DNA from: DYJE01 sp041660385
GTDB taxonomy: Bacteria; Desulfobacterota; Desulfobacteria; Desulfobacterales; Desulfolunaceae
Length of the DNA: 64,000 nt
Direction of reading: 5' to 3'
Assembly (NCBI GenBank): GCA_041660385.1
Contig: JBAZWJ010000001.1
Coordinates: forward strand, 150,620 to 214,619
Below the pieces are notes generated by a model that was given only the letters and a program-made list of their open reading frames with translations, did not search any database and was not told where the DNA came from. The position numbers were made by a program, and so were the translations under genes. Below, one piece after another: positions 34,111 through 41,741 of the stretch (its first letter is position 1; every line of letters starts with the position of its first letter).

Positions 34111-37068
34111 TTATCCCCCAAACTCCGCCCGTTCAACCAACTCGTTCTGCATATTCCTGTTCAAGGTTACGAAATACGCGTTGTAGCCGGATATGCGGAC
34201 CATGAGGTTCTGGTGGTTTTCCGGGTGAAGCATGGCGTCCCGCAGGGTTTCCGATGACACCACATTGAGTTGCATCTGCATACCGCCCATGTCGGTGAAC
34301 GCTTTGGCATAGGAGGTGATGGTATCCACCGTCTGCCCATGGCTGTCGCCAGGAGCGGGAACCACCTTCACGTTAAAGGCGATGTTGTTGTTCAGATATC
34401 TGGGGTCAAGCCCCGCCACGTCACGGAGATTTGAAAGGATGTTTTTCGACGCGTGGGGTTCGGGTGTGAGGCCCGGCGTGAAAGCCTTTCCTGACAGACG
34501 GCCCGAAGGAAGGGCTCCGGTCAGGGTTCCGAAAGCAACATGGTTGGACATGGACCAGAAACCCGCTGTATAGTGCCCGCCACGGTAATTTGTCTGTTCC
34601 CAGAAAATATCGTGGGCCAGTTTGGTCACACGGTTGGCAATGGCAAGAGCTTCCGGGTCGCCCGAACCGAACAGGGGTACCTTGTTTTTGATGGTGGCCA
34701 GAAGGGCCGCGTGGTTTTTGAAATTGCTGTTCACAGCGACAAGCAGCTCGGGGAACGATGTCTTTTTTTCTTCGAACACTAGTTTCTTGACCACCATCAT
34801 GGAGTCGGTGATGTCGGCAAGACCGATGCACGCCGTACCCGACGAGTTGTACATGGCCCCGCCTTTGGTGACATCTTTCCCTTTTTCCTTCGGCCCTTCG
34901 ATCAATGCCGAAATATAAGGCGTGGGGCGGAGGGTCTGATGGGCTTCGCCAAGGTAGTTGTTGAACTGGCAGGTGAGGCCCGCAAGATATCGGAGCTGCT
35001 CGGCAAAAGCGTTGAAAAACGATTCAAAATCCTTGAAATCACCGGCTTCGATGTCGCCTGTCCGTGGCCCGAGGTTCCAGCGCATTAAGGGATGACGCCC
35101 GTTGTTCAGCGCCATTTCAAGGGCCGCCACCATGTTGAACATCATGCAGTTGGTGTGGCCGATATGACGGCCCGAAAGGGTCGGTTCCACACAGCCCGTG
35201 GCTGACCAGTCCCTTAAATGTTCTGCCGGATAATTGAATTCCGCAAGGGAAGCCATCACCGCCTCGTCGTTGTGAATGGACGGTGTGGAAAGAGTGTTCA
35301 CGTTGACTTCGCAGAGCCTTTTCAAATAGGTCTGGCTGTTCTTTTCACCGTTGAAACGTGCGTTGACGTTGGGATCTCTGATGCTGAGCATTTCCGTGAC
35401 CTTGAGAAAGATGTAGGTCATGTCGTTTACCGCATCGTCCCCTTCCGGCGTCACGCCACCCAGAGTGATGGCCTGATCTGACGAACTGCCGCCGAACAGA
35501 TGGTTTCCGATATCCGGGATCAGGGGCAGATGGTCCGTGCAGCGCATGTACAAACAGCCGATCAGTTCCACGGCGTGGCGGATATAAGCCGCCTTTTCCT
35601 TTTCGCTGTTCAGCTTTTCCATGTCCGCCTTGAAATAGGGCTGAAACCACTGATCCAGTCGTCCCAGGGAAAAACCGGCGTTGGTGTTTTCCATATGAAC
35701 GCCAATCCAGATGATCCACAGGGCGTTCACCGCTTCGTCCAGCGTGGTGCAGGGGTTTTCGGGAACACGGCGGCAGATGTCCGCAAGGCGAGACAGCTCT
35801 GCTTTCCGCCCGGCATCCCGTTCAAGCCCGGCCAGACGTGAAGCTTCGCCGGAAAGATTTTTCGCGTAACCTTCAAGACCTTCAAGACAGATCTTCATGG
35901 CGAAAAGCAAATCCCTCTTTTCATTCAGGGATTCCGGTGTTTCGCCCAGCGCCCCATCAATTTCAGCAATCATGCCCTTTGTCCCTATGGCGAGAATTTT
36001 CGGGTAATGGAGAATGGTGTGGGACAGAGCCACGGTTTTCCACAGAAAACAGGCGGCGAACCGTTCGTCCAGTTTCTGGCAGGTCGGGTAATCTTTGTTG
36101 TCTCTCACCCATTCCCGGAAATTCCGTTTCAGCCAGAAAGGGAAAATCCGATTATGAAGCGCTTCCACCGTTTCAGGCTCCACCACATAAGGATTCAAGG
36201 GACGGTAGGGCGCGGTCAACAGTTCACCCCAGATCATGGTTCCATGGGCATCGGGGTAGAGAACCACGCCGATTTCCTTGGTGGTGGTGGTTCCCGCAAT
36301 CAAATCCCTGTCCCGGATCAGGGGTTTCTTGTTTTCCATAAGGTATTTGAATGCTTGTGCCTGACGGAGTTCTGCAACCTGGGGATGACCGTCTTTGTCT
36401 GTTTCAAAGCCGTTCTGTTTGAACCATTGGGTCAAAAGGTTCGGGCGCTCATGACAGAGAGAGGGTTTTGTTTTCAGATGGGTGTCCAGAAAATCTTTCA
36501 GTCTCGGGAAGTCATCAAGACCCATATCGGACAAGTAAGGATCTGTGAGAAAAAGGACGCCCGGATCAATGGATTCCGCTTTGATCTGCCGGAGCTTCCG
36601 TGTGTCGATGCTGGCTTTCGAGGCCTTGCCCTGATCGTAATCACGGTTTTCGGCGTGTGTTTCTTTTTTCAGCTTGGCGATCTGGATCGGTTTCAGCAGC
36701 AGGGACAGGTAAAAGTTGATCATCTGAAGGTAGCCCAGATTCCCCAGGGTGACCATTCTGTTTTCCATCAGAGCCAGCATCAGCTTGTTGGGTGGTTCGG
36801 TTGCCGCCTCTTTTAGCGCCTGTTCATCCTTGAACACCAGCATGGCGTCTGTTTTTTGGGGGATGGTTCCTGAAACCCGCACCCGCCCCCCTTTAAAAAT
36901 CAACGCCTGCTTCACGCTCCCGTTCTCGGTTTTAATGCCAAAGGTGAAATCCATCCAGCCATCTTCGGATTTCAAATACCTGTTCAACGATTTCCGCCTG
37001 TTAAAATTCACGGCGAAAAATCTCAAAAAAAGATGGGTCAATGTGTTGCTGATTTTTATTTTATTCAT
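34111..37068 (-). CDS. Glycyl radical enzyme with N-terminal SCP2-like domain
   Basis: A 985-residue glycyl radical enzyme, about 150 residues longer than usual. Residues ~25-125 form an extra domain that resembles sterol carrier protein 2 (DFTFGIKTENGSVKQALIFKG, then a G-T-I-P-Q-K-T-D-A-M-L-V-F strand and NKLMLALMENRMVTLGN). The catalytic PFL-like domain follows from ~170. The thiyl motif GCVEP is at 625-629 (Cys626, with Glu628 as in eliminases such as CutC and glycerol dehydratase). The radical-bearing Gly is ~961 in VRISGYNAYFVTL. PFL itself has a Cys-Cys pair, absent here. The start at 37068 follows a G-rich ribosome site. The activase lies downstream and a TetR regulator upstream. The substrate is unknown; a bound lipid or other hydrophobic molecule is inferred. 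Confidence 0.9.
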   Translation of the reverse strand: MNKIKISNTLTHLFLRFFAVNFNRRKSLNRYLKSEDGWMDFTFGIKTENGSVKQALIFKGGRVRVSGTIPQKTDAMLVFKDEQALKEAATEPPNKLMLALMENRMVTLGNLGYLQMINFYLSLLLKPIQIAKLKKETHAENRDYDQGKASKASIDTRKLRQIKAESIDPGVLFLTDPYLSDMGLDDFPRLKDFLDTHLKTKPSLCHERPNLLTQWFKQNGFETDKDGHPQVAELRQAQAFKYLMENKKPLIRDRDLIAGTTTTKEIGVVLYPDAHGTMIWGELLTAPYRPLNPYVVEPETVEALHNRIFPFWLKRNFREWVRDNKDYPTCQKLDERFAACFLWKTVALSHTILHYPKILAIGTKGMIAEIDGALGETPESLNEKRDLLFAMKICLEGLEGYAKNLSGEASRLAGLERDAGRKAELSRLADICRRVPENPCTTLDEAVNALWIIWIGVHMENTNAGFSLGRLDQWFQPYFKADMEKLNSEKEKAAYIRHAVELIGCLYMRCTDHLPLIPDIGNHLFGGSSSDQAITLGGVTPEGDDAVNDMTYIFLKVTEMLSIRDPNVNARFNGEKNSQTYLKRLCEVNVNTLSTPSIHNDEAVMASLAEFNYPAEHLRDWSATGCVEPTLSGRHIGHTNCMMFNMVAALEMALNNGRHPLMRWNLGPRTGDIEAGDFKDFESFFNAFAEQLRYLAGLTCQFNNYLGEAHQTLRPTPYISALIEGPKEKGKDVTKGGAMYNSSGTACIGLADITDSMMVVKKLVFEEKKTSFPELLVAVNSNFKNHAALLATIKNKVPLFGSGDPEALAIANRVTKLAHDIFWEQTNYRGGHYTAGFWSMSNHVAFGTLTGALPSGRLSGKAFTPGLTPEPHASKNILSNLRDVAGLDPRYLNNNIAFNVKVVPAPGDSHGQTVDTITSYAKAFTDMGGMQMQLNVVSSETLRDAMLHPENHQNLMVRISGYNAYFVTLNRNMQNELVERAEFGG

Positions 37069-37240
37069 GATTATTCCCCCCTTCCAGGTTTTGTTTTGGT
37101 GATGGATCATCCACTTTGGCAATACGGCTACTCGCGATCCCAGGCTTCGTCAGCATGGCAAGAAAATTTCGTTGGCCTGAAAAGTTGACAACCTTTGAAT
37201 CTCGATTCTCTCGAACTATGGTTCAGAGTTTGAGAAACGA

Positions 37241-37392
37241 GTAGGTCGGGTAGAGGAACGAAACCCGACAGGTGTTGGCCATTGAGAAGGCGGTATAATA
37301 ATTATTCACTGACATCACCTTCTATAAAATTAACGTCCGATTCTTTTAAGGATCGGATCATTTGTCGGGTTTCGTTCCTCTACCCGACCTAC
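37241..37392. repeat. 30-bp perfect inverted repeat pair (MITE/BIME-like)
   Basis: GTAGGTCGGGTAGAGGAACG and onward (37241-37270) is repeated as an exact complement at 37363-37392, enclosing 92 bp. A further, shorter palindrome GTAGGATGGGTGAAACCCAT lies at 37420-37440. The block fills the gap between the TetR gene stop and the glycyl radical enzyme start. Confidence 0.85.
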
Positions 37393-37484
37393 GAAAACCG
37401 GCACATATGGGCTACAGTTGTAGGATGGGTGAAACCCATCAATGTCTTCATAGCATCCGGTTCCCAAACTCAATCGAACCCGAA

Positions 37485-38156
37485 TCAAAACACCACACTC
37501 CCTTGATCAATACGCTGTTTCAATTCCACAATCTGTCCGATCAGATCCAGCGTCCGTTTTTCCACAAACCCGTCCACATCATCCAGAACTTCATGAAACA
37601 ACCGGCTGTTGCACAGCGTCACCAGTCCGTGAAGATCGGACCAGAAACGCACGACCTGATATAAAACGAAACGGTCTTTTTCCTCACCGGACCCGGACAT
37701 ATAGGACCCGATGGGTTCGATGAACAGGGCAAGGCATTTCATGGCGTTTTCTTTTTCCTGCTGGGCCACGGGTTCGATGTCCGTTCCCACATAGTCCAGG
37801 TATTTGGGCGTATGCAGGTTGAACATGATGTCGTAGTAACTTGGAAATGTTTTGCCGAATTCCACATAGGCCCTGATCATCGCCTTGAAACGACCTTCCA
37901 TATCGTCAAAGCCAGCGGAGCGTTTTGTGAGAAGTTCATGAAGCTTTAAAAAACCCCGCATCCTGATCATCAGGTTGAGTTCATCTTTGTTCGTGTAATA
38001 GTTGTAGATGGTGGTGGCGGTCACTCCCAGGCGTGAAGCGATTTTCCGCACACTGAGGTTGTTGAAGCCCTCTTCAATAATAATGTCCAGGGCCGTATCA
38101 AGAATCTTCTCCCTGGTATTTTCCACAGCCTCCGCTGTCATGGGCGCTTTGGGCAT
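37485..38156 (-). CDS. TetR-family regulator
   Basis: A 223-residue TetR/AcrR repressor. The N-terminal helix-turn-helix is TREKILDTALDIIIEEGFNNLSVRKIASRLGVTATTIYNYYTNKDEL. The C-terminal ligand domain (~75-223) is hydrophobic and helical, with YYDIMFNLHTPKYLDYVG. It sits upstream of the glycyl radical enzyme on the same strand and is preceded by two tandem TAAC(G/A)GTGTTA half-palindromes, its likely operator. It probably represses itself and perhaps the cluster until a lipid-like or aromatic ligand binds. Confidence 0.93.
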   Translation of the reverse strand: MPKAPMTAEAVENTREKILDTALDIIIEEGFNNLSVRKIASRLGVTATTIYNYYTNKDELNLMIRMRGFLKLHELLTKRSAGFDDMEGRFKAMIRAYVEFGKTFPSYYDIMFNLHTPKYLDYVGTDIEPVAQQEKENAMKCLALFIEPIGSYMSGSGEEKDRFVLYQVVRFWSDLHGLVTLCNSRLFHEVLDDVDGFVEKRTLDLIGQIVELKQRIDQGSVVF

Positions 38157-38177
38157 TGCAAATCTCCTTTGATTGGA

Positions 38178-38202
38178 TAACGGTGTTAGATTAACAGTGT
38201 TA
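38178..38202 (-). promoter_or_regulatory. Tandem TetR operator
   Basis: TAACGGTGTTA (38178-38188) and TAACAGTGTTA (38192-38202) are near-palindromic repeats spaced 14 bp apart, 21 bp upstream of the TetR start. The arrangement fits two adjacent TetR dimers in the regulator's own promoter. Confidence 0.65.
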
Positions 38203-38575
38203 TATTTAAAGTCAAGGTTTTTTAATCAGTATCTTCGGCAGGTTGCTTTGGTTTGCCTTGTCCTTAAGAAACAAGGGCTGTTTCCATTTCCACTATTTCG
38301 GATCACCGGATATCACCCTCACTTCAAGCGGCGTCAATCGATAGAAACCATTTGAAGTAACACGAGATTTGGTGTAGAAAAGCTCATTAATATTTCGATT
38401 TATTTTTCAACCCGTTAAAAATTATCATTGAGCCTGTTTTCCGGGATCAATATAAAACTATAATTTTAATTCCTATAATTATAAACTATTCGGTATTGTG
38501 TGATTATGATGAACGTGCATATCGGAAAGTGATCGGATAATAATAATTTTAGGCTTCTTAATGGAACAATAACTA
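38203..38575. other. Gene-free stretch at the core/accessory border
   Basis: About 370 bp with no convincing gene. Base composition changes from moderate GC to strongly AT-rich near 38400, marking the start of the accessory region. No attC-like hairpin was found here. Confidence 0.45.
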
Positions 38576-39319
38576 ATGGAAGATTTCCGATATATAAATA
38601 ACAAAGAAAAATTTTTAGAATATGCTTTTGAAGTATTAAAAGCATACTTTTATGACAGAGATGCTTTTGATGTTTTTTATAAAAATATTCCTGGGAAACA
38701 TGACAGAAATTTATTCTTAAAAATTATTTCATTCTATAAATATTTAGTTAAAGATGGTTCATTTATCAATTGTATTAGTGATACAGATGATCCTAATCAA
38801 TTAAAGGAAACTAAAATTTCATATATAGATGAAACATATAAGTTTATTGCAATATTTTCATTGATAGAAGGATTAATTGAAGTCGATAATTATGAAGAAT
38901 TCCATAGTTGGCTTCGAAAAACACATGATTTCAAAAAGAATCCCATAGATAGTAAAAATAAATTTGATAATTTACGTTCAACTTATTTAAAAGAATTTGG
39001 CTCAACAAATAGAGCGATTAAATTTTTCAATAACCTTGATGATGATACAAAAAAAGAATTGAAATCAAAAATAGTGCTTCCTGGAAAGATGCACCCACAT
39101 TTAATAGACGACCAAGTTATCAAAATTATAGCAGGTTTTTTATATAAAATAAGATCAGAATTTGTTCATAAAAGTAGGATAATTCTTGAAACAAGCAAAG
39201 GTAAAATTGTTTCTACAATAAATGGCGAATTGGTAATATCTGATTTAAACTTAGAAGATTTGAAATCAATTTTTGAGCGTGGTTTTTTATCGAATTTTGG
39301 ATATAAATTTACAAAATAA
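38576..39319 (+). CDS. Uncharacterised AT-rich gene
   Basis: A 247-residue soluble protein with no family I recognise. It is rich in Phe, Lys, Ile and Asp and starts MEDFRYINNKEKFLEYAFEVL. The C-terminal part (IIAGFLYKIRSEFVHKSRIILETSKG) contains a KIRSEFVHKSR stretch. That resembles the RN/HEPN-type (RxxxxH) or abortive-infection-like 'R..FVH' helix seen in some HEPN-related proteins. Base composition is far lower in GC than the flanking core genes, indicating transfer. It is the first gene of the accessory row; the ribosome site is weak. Confidence 0.6.
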   Translation: MEDFRYINNKEKFLEYAFEVLKAYFYDRDAFDVFYKNIPGKHDRNLFLKIISFYKYLVKDGSFINCISDTDDPNQLKETKISYIDETYKFIAIFSLIEGLIEVDNYEEFHSWLRKTHDFKKNPIDSKNKFDNLRSTYLKEFGSTNRAIKFFNNLDDDTKKELKSKIVLPGKMHPHLIDDQVIKIIAGFLYKIRSEFVHKSRIILETSKGKIVSTINGELVISDLNLEDLKSIFERGFLSNFGYKFTK

Positions 39320-39365
39320 TCTTCGATAAACTTCTCACCCATTAACTACCCATAAAGGAGATGCT

Positions 39366-39680
39366 ATGGTCGAAAATATAAGCCTTGATGAGCTTAATAA
39401 AAAAGTTGACAAGATGATGAAAACTCTTGAAGAAATTGAAGGGAACGTATCTATCGAAGATCTTCTGAACCCTGAATTTATGAGAAAAACAACAAAATTC
39501 ACGTCGCACAACGAAATGTTTTCCATCAGTGGATTCAAAGTAGAAAATATACAAGATATCAAAGATATTCCAAAAGACAAATGGGACGAATTTATCTCTT
39601 CTAATTCAAGTTTCGAAAGTTGGGATGCTATGCTTGAGCAATCTATAGATGAGTGGGGGGCAAGAAAACTTGGTCTCTAA
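39366..39680 (+). CDS. Uncharacterised small acidic protein
   Basis: A 104-residue protein preceded by a good AAAGGAG ribosome site. It is acidic and helical at the N-terminus (ISLDELNKKVDKMMKTLEEIEGNVS), with the middle motif DLLNPEFMRKTTKFTSHNEMF and a tryptophan-rich end (KDKWDEFISSNSSFESWDAML). It is not assigned to a family; size and pattern would suit an antitoxin or small cassette protein. An attC-like hairpin follows 45 bp after the stop. Confidence 0.6.
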   Translation: MVENISLDELNKKVDKMMKTLEEIEGNVSIEDLLNPEFMRKTTKFTSHNEMFSISGFKVENIQDIKDIPKDKWDEFISSNSSFESWDAMLEQSIDEWGARKLGL

Positions 39681-39723
39681 TAAACAATAGCTTGTTAGAG
39701 TATATCATAGTAATCTAATTGAC

Positions 39724-39781
39724 TAACATTCCGCTGGTGTGGGACGCGCAAAAAACCGTGCGCCCCACAGTGGTGCGATTT
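39724..39781 (+). repeat. attC-like hairpin 1 (degenerate)
   Basis: After CTAACATTCCGC, the arm TGTGGGACGCGC pairs with GTGCGCCCCACA across AAAAAACC, with unpaired bases in the arms. The 5' AAC box is present, but the matching 3' GTT box is not. It lies between two small genes in the same orientation, as expected for a gene-cassette recombination site. Confidence 0.4.
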
Positions 39782-39819
39782 ATACAAAACCTGAAATATT
39801 AACTGTGGGGGTTCAAAAA

Positions 39820-40011
39820 ATGAGCATGTGTAAACATTACCATGAAAACAGACAGGTTTTTAAATCTAAAGAAAAATTTGACACTCTTGATAATTTATCA
39901 ACAGGAAAAATCATAAAAGTATCATATTGTGATCATGTTGATTCACCACATAGTAAAGGCGAAATAGGGACACTTATATGTGAGGGTAACATTGATAAAT
40001 GCCCAATATAA
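39820..40011 (+). CDS. Small Cys/His-rich protein
   Basis: A 63-residue protein starting at 39820 (MSMCKHYHENRQVFKSKEKF). It ends YCDHVDSPHSKGEIGTLICEGNIDKCPI, with cysteines and histidines spaced for metal binding (CKHYH, YCDH, C..K.CP). A GGGGG stretch lies upstream. No family is recognised. It sits between two attC-like hairpins and looks like a single-gene cassette. Confidence 0.5.
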   Translation: MSMCKHYHENRQVFKSKEKFDTLDNLSTGKIIKVSYCDHVDSPHSKGEIGTLICEGNIDKCPI

Positions 40012-40020
40012 AAATAATTT

Positions 40021-40150
40021 CGATAACAAACAAATGCACTGGACCGGGCTACAGCGCGTTTTGATTGAAGACTTTCTTTTTTCGACCTTTTTCGTTCATC
40101 GGCCGTTTTTGTGATTCACCGCCCGGCCCGTGATTTGTGACGTTTTGTCT
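40021..40150 (+). repeat. attC-like recombination site 2
   Basis: The left end reads GATAACAAACAAATGCACTG followed by GACCGGGC. The right end reads GCCCGGCCCGTGATTTGTGA followed by CGTT. The arms pair with a few unpaired bases, with AAC and GTT boxes at the outer ends. This is the layout of integron attC sites, and the left end is close to typical attC starts. The central part (~65 nt) is variable. Confidence 0.55.
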
Positions 40151-40176
40151 GAAGAAATAATACGGAGTACTGCAAT

Positions 40177-40431
40177 ATGCCATTCCTACCGAAAGTAAAG
40201 GAAGATGTAATTGTGGCTTGTGGCAGATGTTGTGCCATCTGTCATAAATTTTGTGGATTGAAAATTGAAGTTCACCACATCATCGAGGAATCAAATGGTG
40301 GTGAGAACAAGTTTGAAAATGCTATTCCACTTTGTTTTGACTGTCATGCAGATATGCGCTCATATGATCATAAACACCCTAAAGGAAATAAATATACAGA
40401 TTCGGAGTTATTAAGGCACCGTGACAATTGA
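40177..40431 (+). CDS. HNH endonuclease
   Basis: An 84-residue HNH nuclease. The zinc-type pair is CGRCCAICHKFCG. The HNH core runs VHHIIEESNGGENKFENAIPLCFDCHADMRSYDHKHPKGN, giving metal-binding His, Asn and His with a second Cys pair. It is nearly only the nuclease module. It overlaps the next gene by 11 bp, so the two form one translational unit; in such pairs the partner often provides target recognition or control. It lies right after an attC-like site. Confidence 0.85.
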   Translation: MPFLPKVKEDVIVACGRCCAICHKFCGLKIEVHHIIEESNGGENKFENAIPLCFDCHADMRSYDHKHPKGNKYTDSELLRHRDN

Positions 40432-40921
40432 CAATTGGTACGAAAAGGTTAAGGGAAATATTGGAGTAGCTGACAAGCTGATTATTGTCGAAACAGATAA
40501 ACAAGTGTATGAATTGCTTGTCAAAGTTCTACCCTGGGACGGAAGTATTAACTTTATAAGAAAAAATAATTTTGCGGGATTTTTGTTTAAGTTATCAAGT
40601 CTGGATGACCTTTATGAATTTGAGTATCAATGCTCAAATCCAGTTTTTGAGTTCATAGACCCAGACCTTGAGTCTCTCCGTGCTAACCTACTTACAAGTA
40701 TAGCAAAATTTACCGAGATAATCGGCACAGAAACTTATTCTTCCCATACCGCTGGAGTTAACTCTGTTCCTGATGAATGGATATCTGAACAACCAGAACG
40801 ATATGAAAACGCTGTAAATTCACTTCATGCAATGTCAGATCAAATAGTTCAAATATATAATTCTCTTGTGAAAACGGCGACAAGAAAACTCGGTATTTTG
40901 CCGCTTAACATGCTACAATGA
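40421..40921 (+). CDS. Uncharacterised partner of the HNH nuclease
   Basis: A 166-residue protein from a GTG at 40421, overlapping the HNH gene by 11 bp. It starts TIDNWYEKVKGNIGVADKLI and is predicted soluble. The C-terminal half (NSLHAMSDQIVQIYNSLVKTATRKL) looks like a helical bundle. No family is recognised. Close coupling to the HNH gene suggests a joint function, possibly a defence or selfish module. Confidence 0.6.
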   Translation: MTIDNWYEKVKGNIGVADKLIIVETDKQVYELLVKVLPWDGSINFIRKNNFAGFLFKLSSLDDLYEFEYQCSNPVFEFIDPDLESLRANLLTSIAKFTEIIGTETYSSHTAGVNSVPDEWISEQPERYENAVNSLHAMSDQIVQIYNSLVKTATRKLGILPLNMLQ

Positions 40922-40986
40922 AACAACAATTTGCAGCACGGGAGCGCAAAAAGTGAGCGCCCCGTGAGCAATGCGTTCGCATTTAC
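40921..40986 (+). repeat. attC-like recombination site 3
   Basis: ACAACAATTTGCAGCACGGG, then AGCGC, pairs across AAAAAGTGA with GCGCCCCGTGAGCAATGCGT plus T. Unpaired bases break the arms at the same side. AAC and GTT occur at the outer ends, each 3 nt from the inner arms. It lies directly after the HNH partner stop. Confidence 0.5.
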
Positions 40987-40999
40987 AGGTGAAAAAAAG

Positions 41000-41191
41000 A
41001 TGACAATTCTAATAGCTGGAGCCAGTGGGGCAACGGGTCGGTTATTGGTGCAACAATTACTCGATCATGGACTGGATGTGCGAGCCATTGTCCGATCACC
41101 GGACTCCCTGTCTGATACGTTTAAAAATAACGGACATCTTACAATCATCCATGCGGGTATTCTGGACATGGCACAGGGGGTCACCCATTAA
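41000..41191 (+). pseudogene. NAD(P)-binding protein, N-terminal fragment
   Basis: The frame from ATG 41000 encodes MTILIAGASGATGRLLVQQL and onward (VRAIVRSPDSLSD), the first Rossmann units of an NmrA/atypical SDR protein with the GASGATG cofactor motif. It ends after 63 residues, whereas the family needs about 210. The rest is not found downstream, so the gene is truncated. It follows the third attC-like site. Confidence 0.75.
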
Positions 41192-41741
41192 AGGCCCGTG
41201 TCAAGAGAAAAAACACCTCTCCTACTCAAATCAAAAAGTTTTTTTGCTTGACTCATAACATCCACGATCTGACTCCGTTTGATACGTGTATTCGCACCTG
41301 TTATTTCATCATATAGGCTGGCAGATAATGATCCGCACCAGTCACCCATCAGGATTCAGGCTTTGTGTGATTCAAGAAAATAACCCTTGAATCACACAGC
41401 CCTCTCCGCCATGAAGGCGGACCAGAAAATCTTCAGTGCCGTATCGTGTCTATTAGAAATTTCAAATCTTATGGTTTTTAACCAACCCTTTTAGGCTCAC
41501 GACACAGGCGAATCACAGTATGATTACGAGTCGTCCCGTTATTTTGTAAGGGGAAAGAGGCTACCAATCAAATCTGATGAATTAAAATCAACCCCAATGC
41601 CGGTTTACCTCTGTCCCCAAAATTTATTCCTTCCGTTAAACATCAGTGGTGTCTGGTTCACGATGCAGGAAGAAGAATTGGGGACCACAAACTCCCCAAT
41701 TCTTCTTCCGGGGCATCGCGACACCGTACCTTTTGTATATT
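41192..41741. other. Gene-free stretch between the cassette region and the IS element
   Basis: About 550 bp. A small leftward frame (start 41349, stop 41188; 53 residues beginning MGDWCGSLSASLYDEI) might be a remnant of an unknown gene. The hairpin at 41661-41718 is listed separately. Nothing else is recognisable. Confidence 0.4.
41661..41718. repeat. Long hairpin element with GCGACACCGTAC tail
   Basis: GGAAGAAGAATTGGGGA (41668-41684) pairs perfectly with 41693-41709 across an 8-nt loop. Outer CGATGC/GCATCG arms are followed by GCGACACCGTACC. It has the same layout and nearly the same tail as the element at 32734-32790, but a different inner stem. It lies 24 bp from the IS110 transposase stop. 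Confidence 0.7.

Noticed and set aside
34421..35719. Other leftward frames inside the glycyl radical enzyme
   Set aside because: Out-of-frame products of the same gene, rich in Arg/Pro/Ser.
35838..36816. Long rightward ORFs over the glycyl radical enzyme
   Set aside because: Antisense shadows of a GC-rich real gene, with no plausible protein features.
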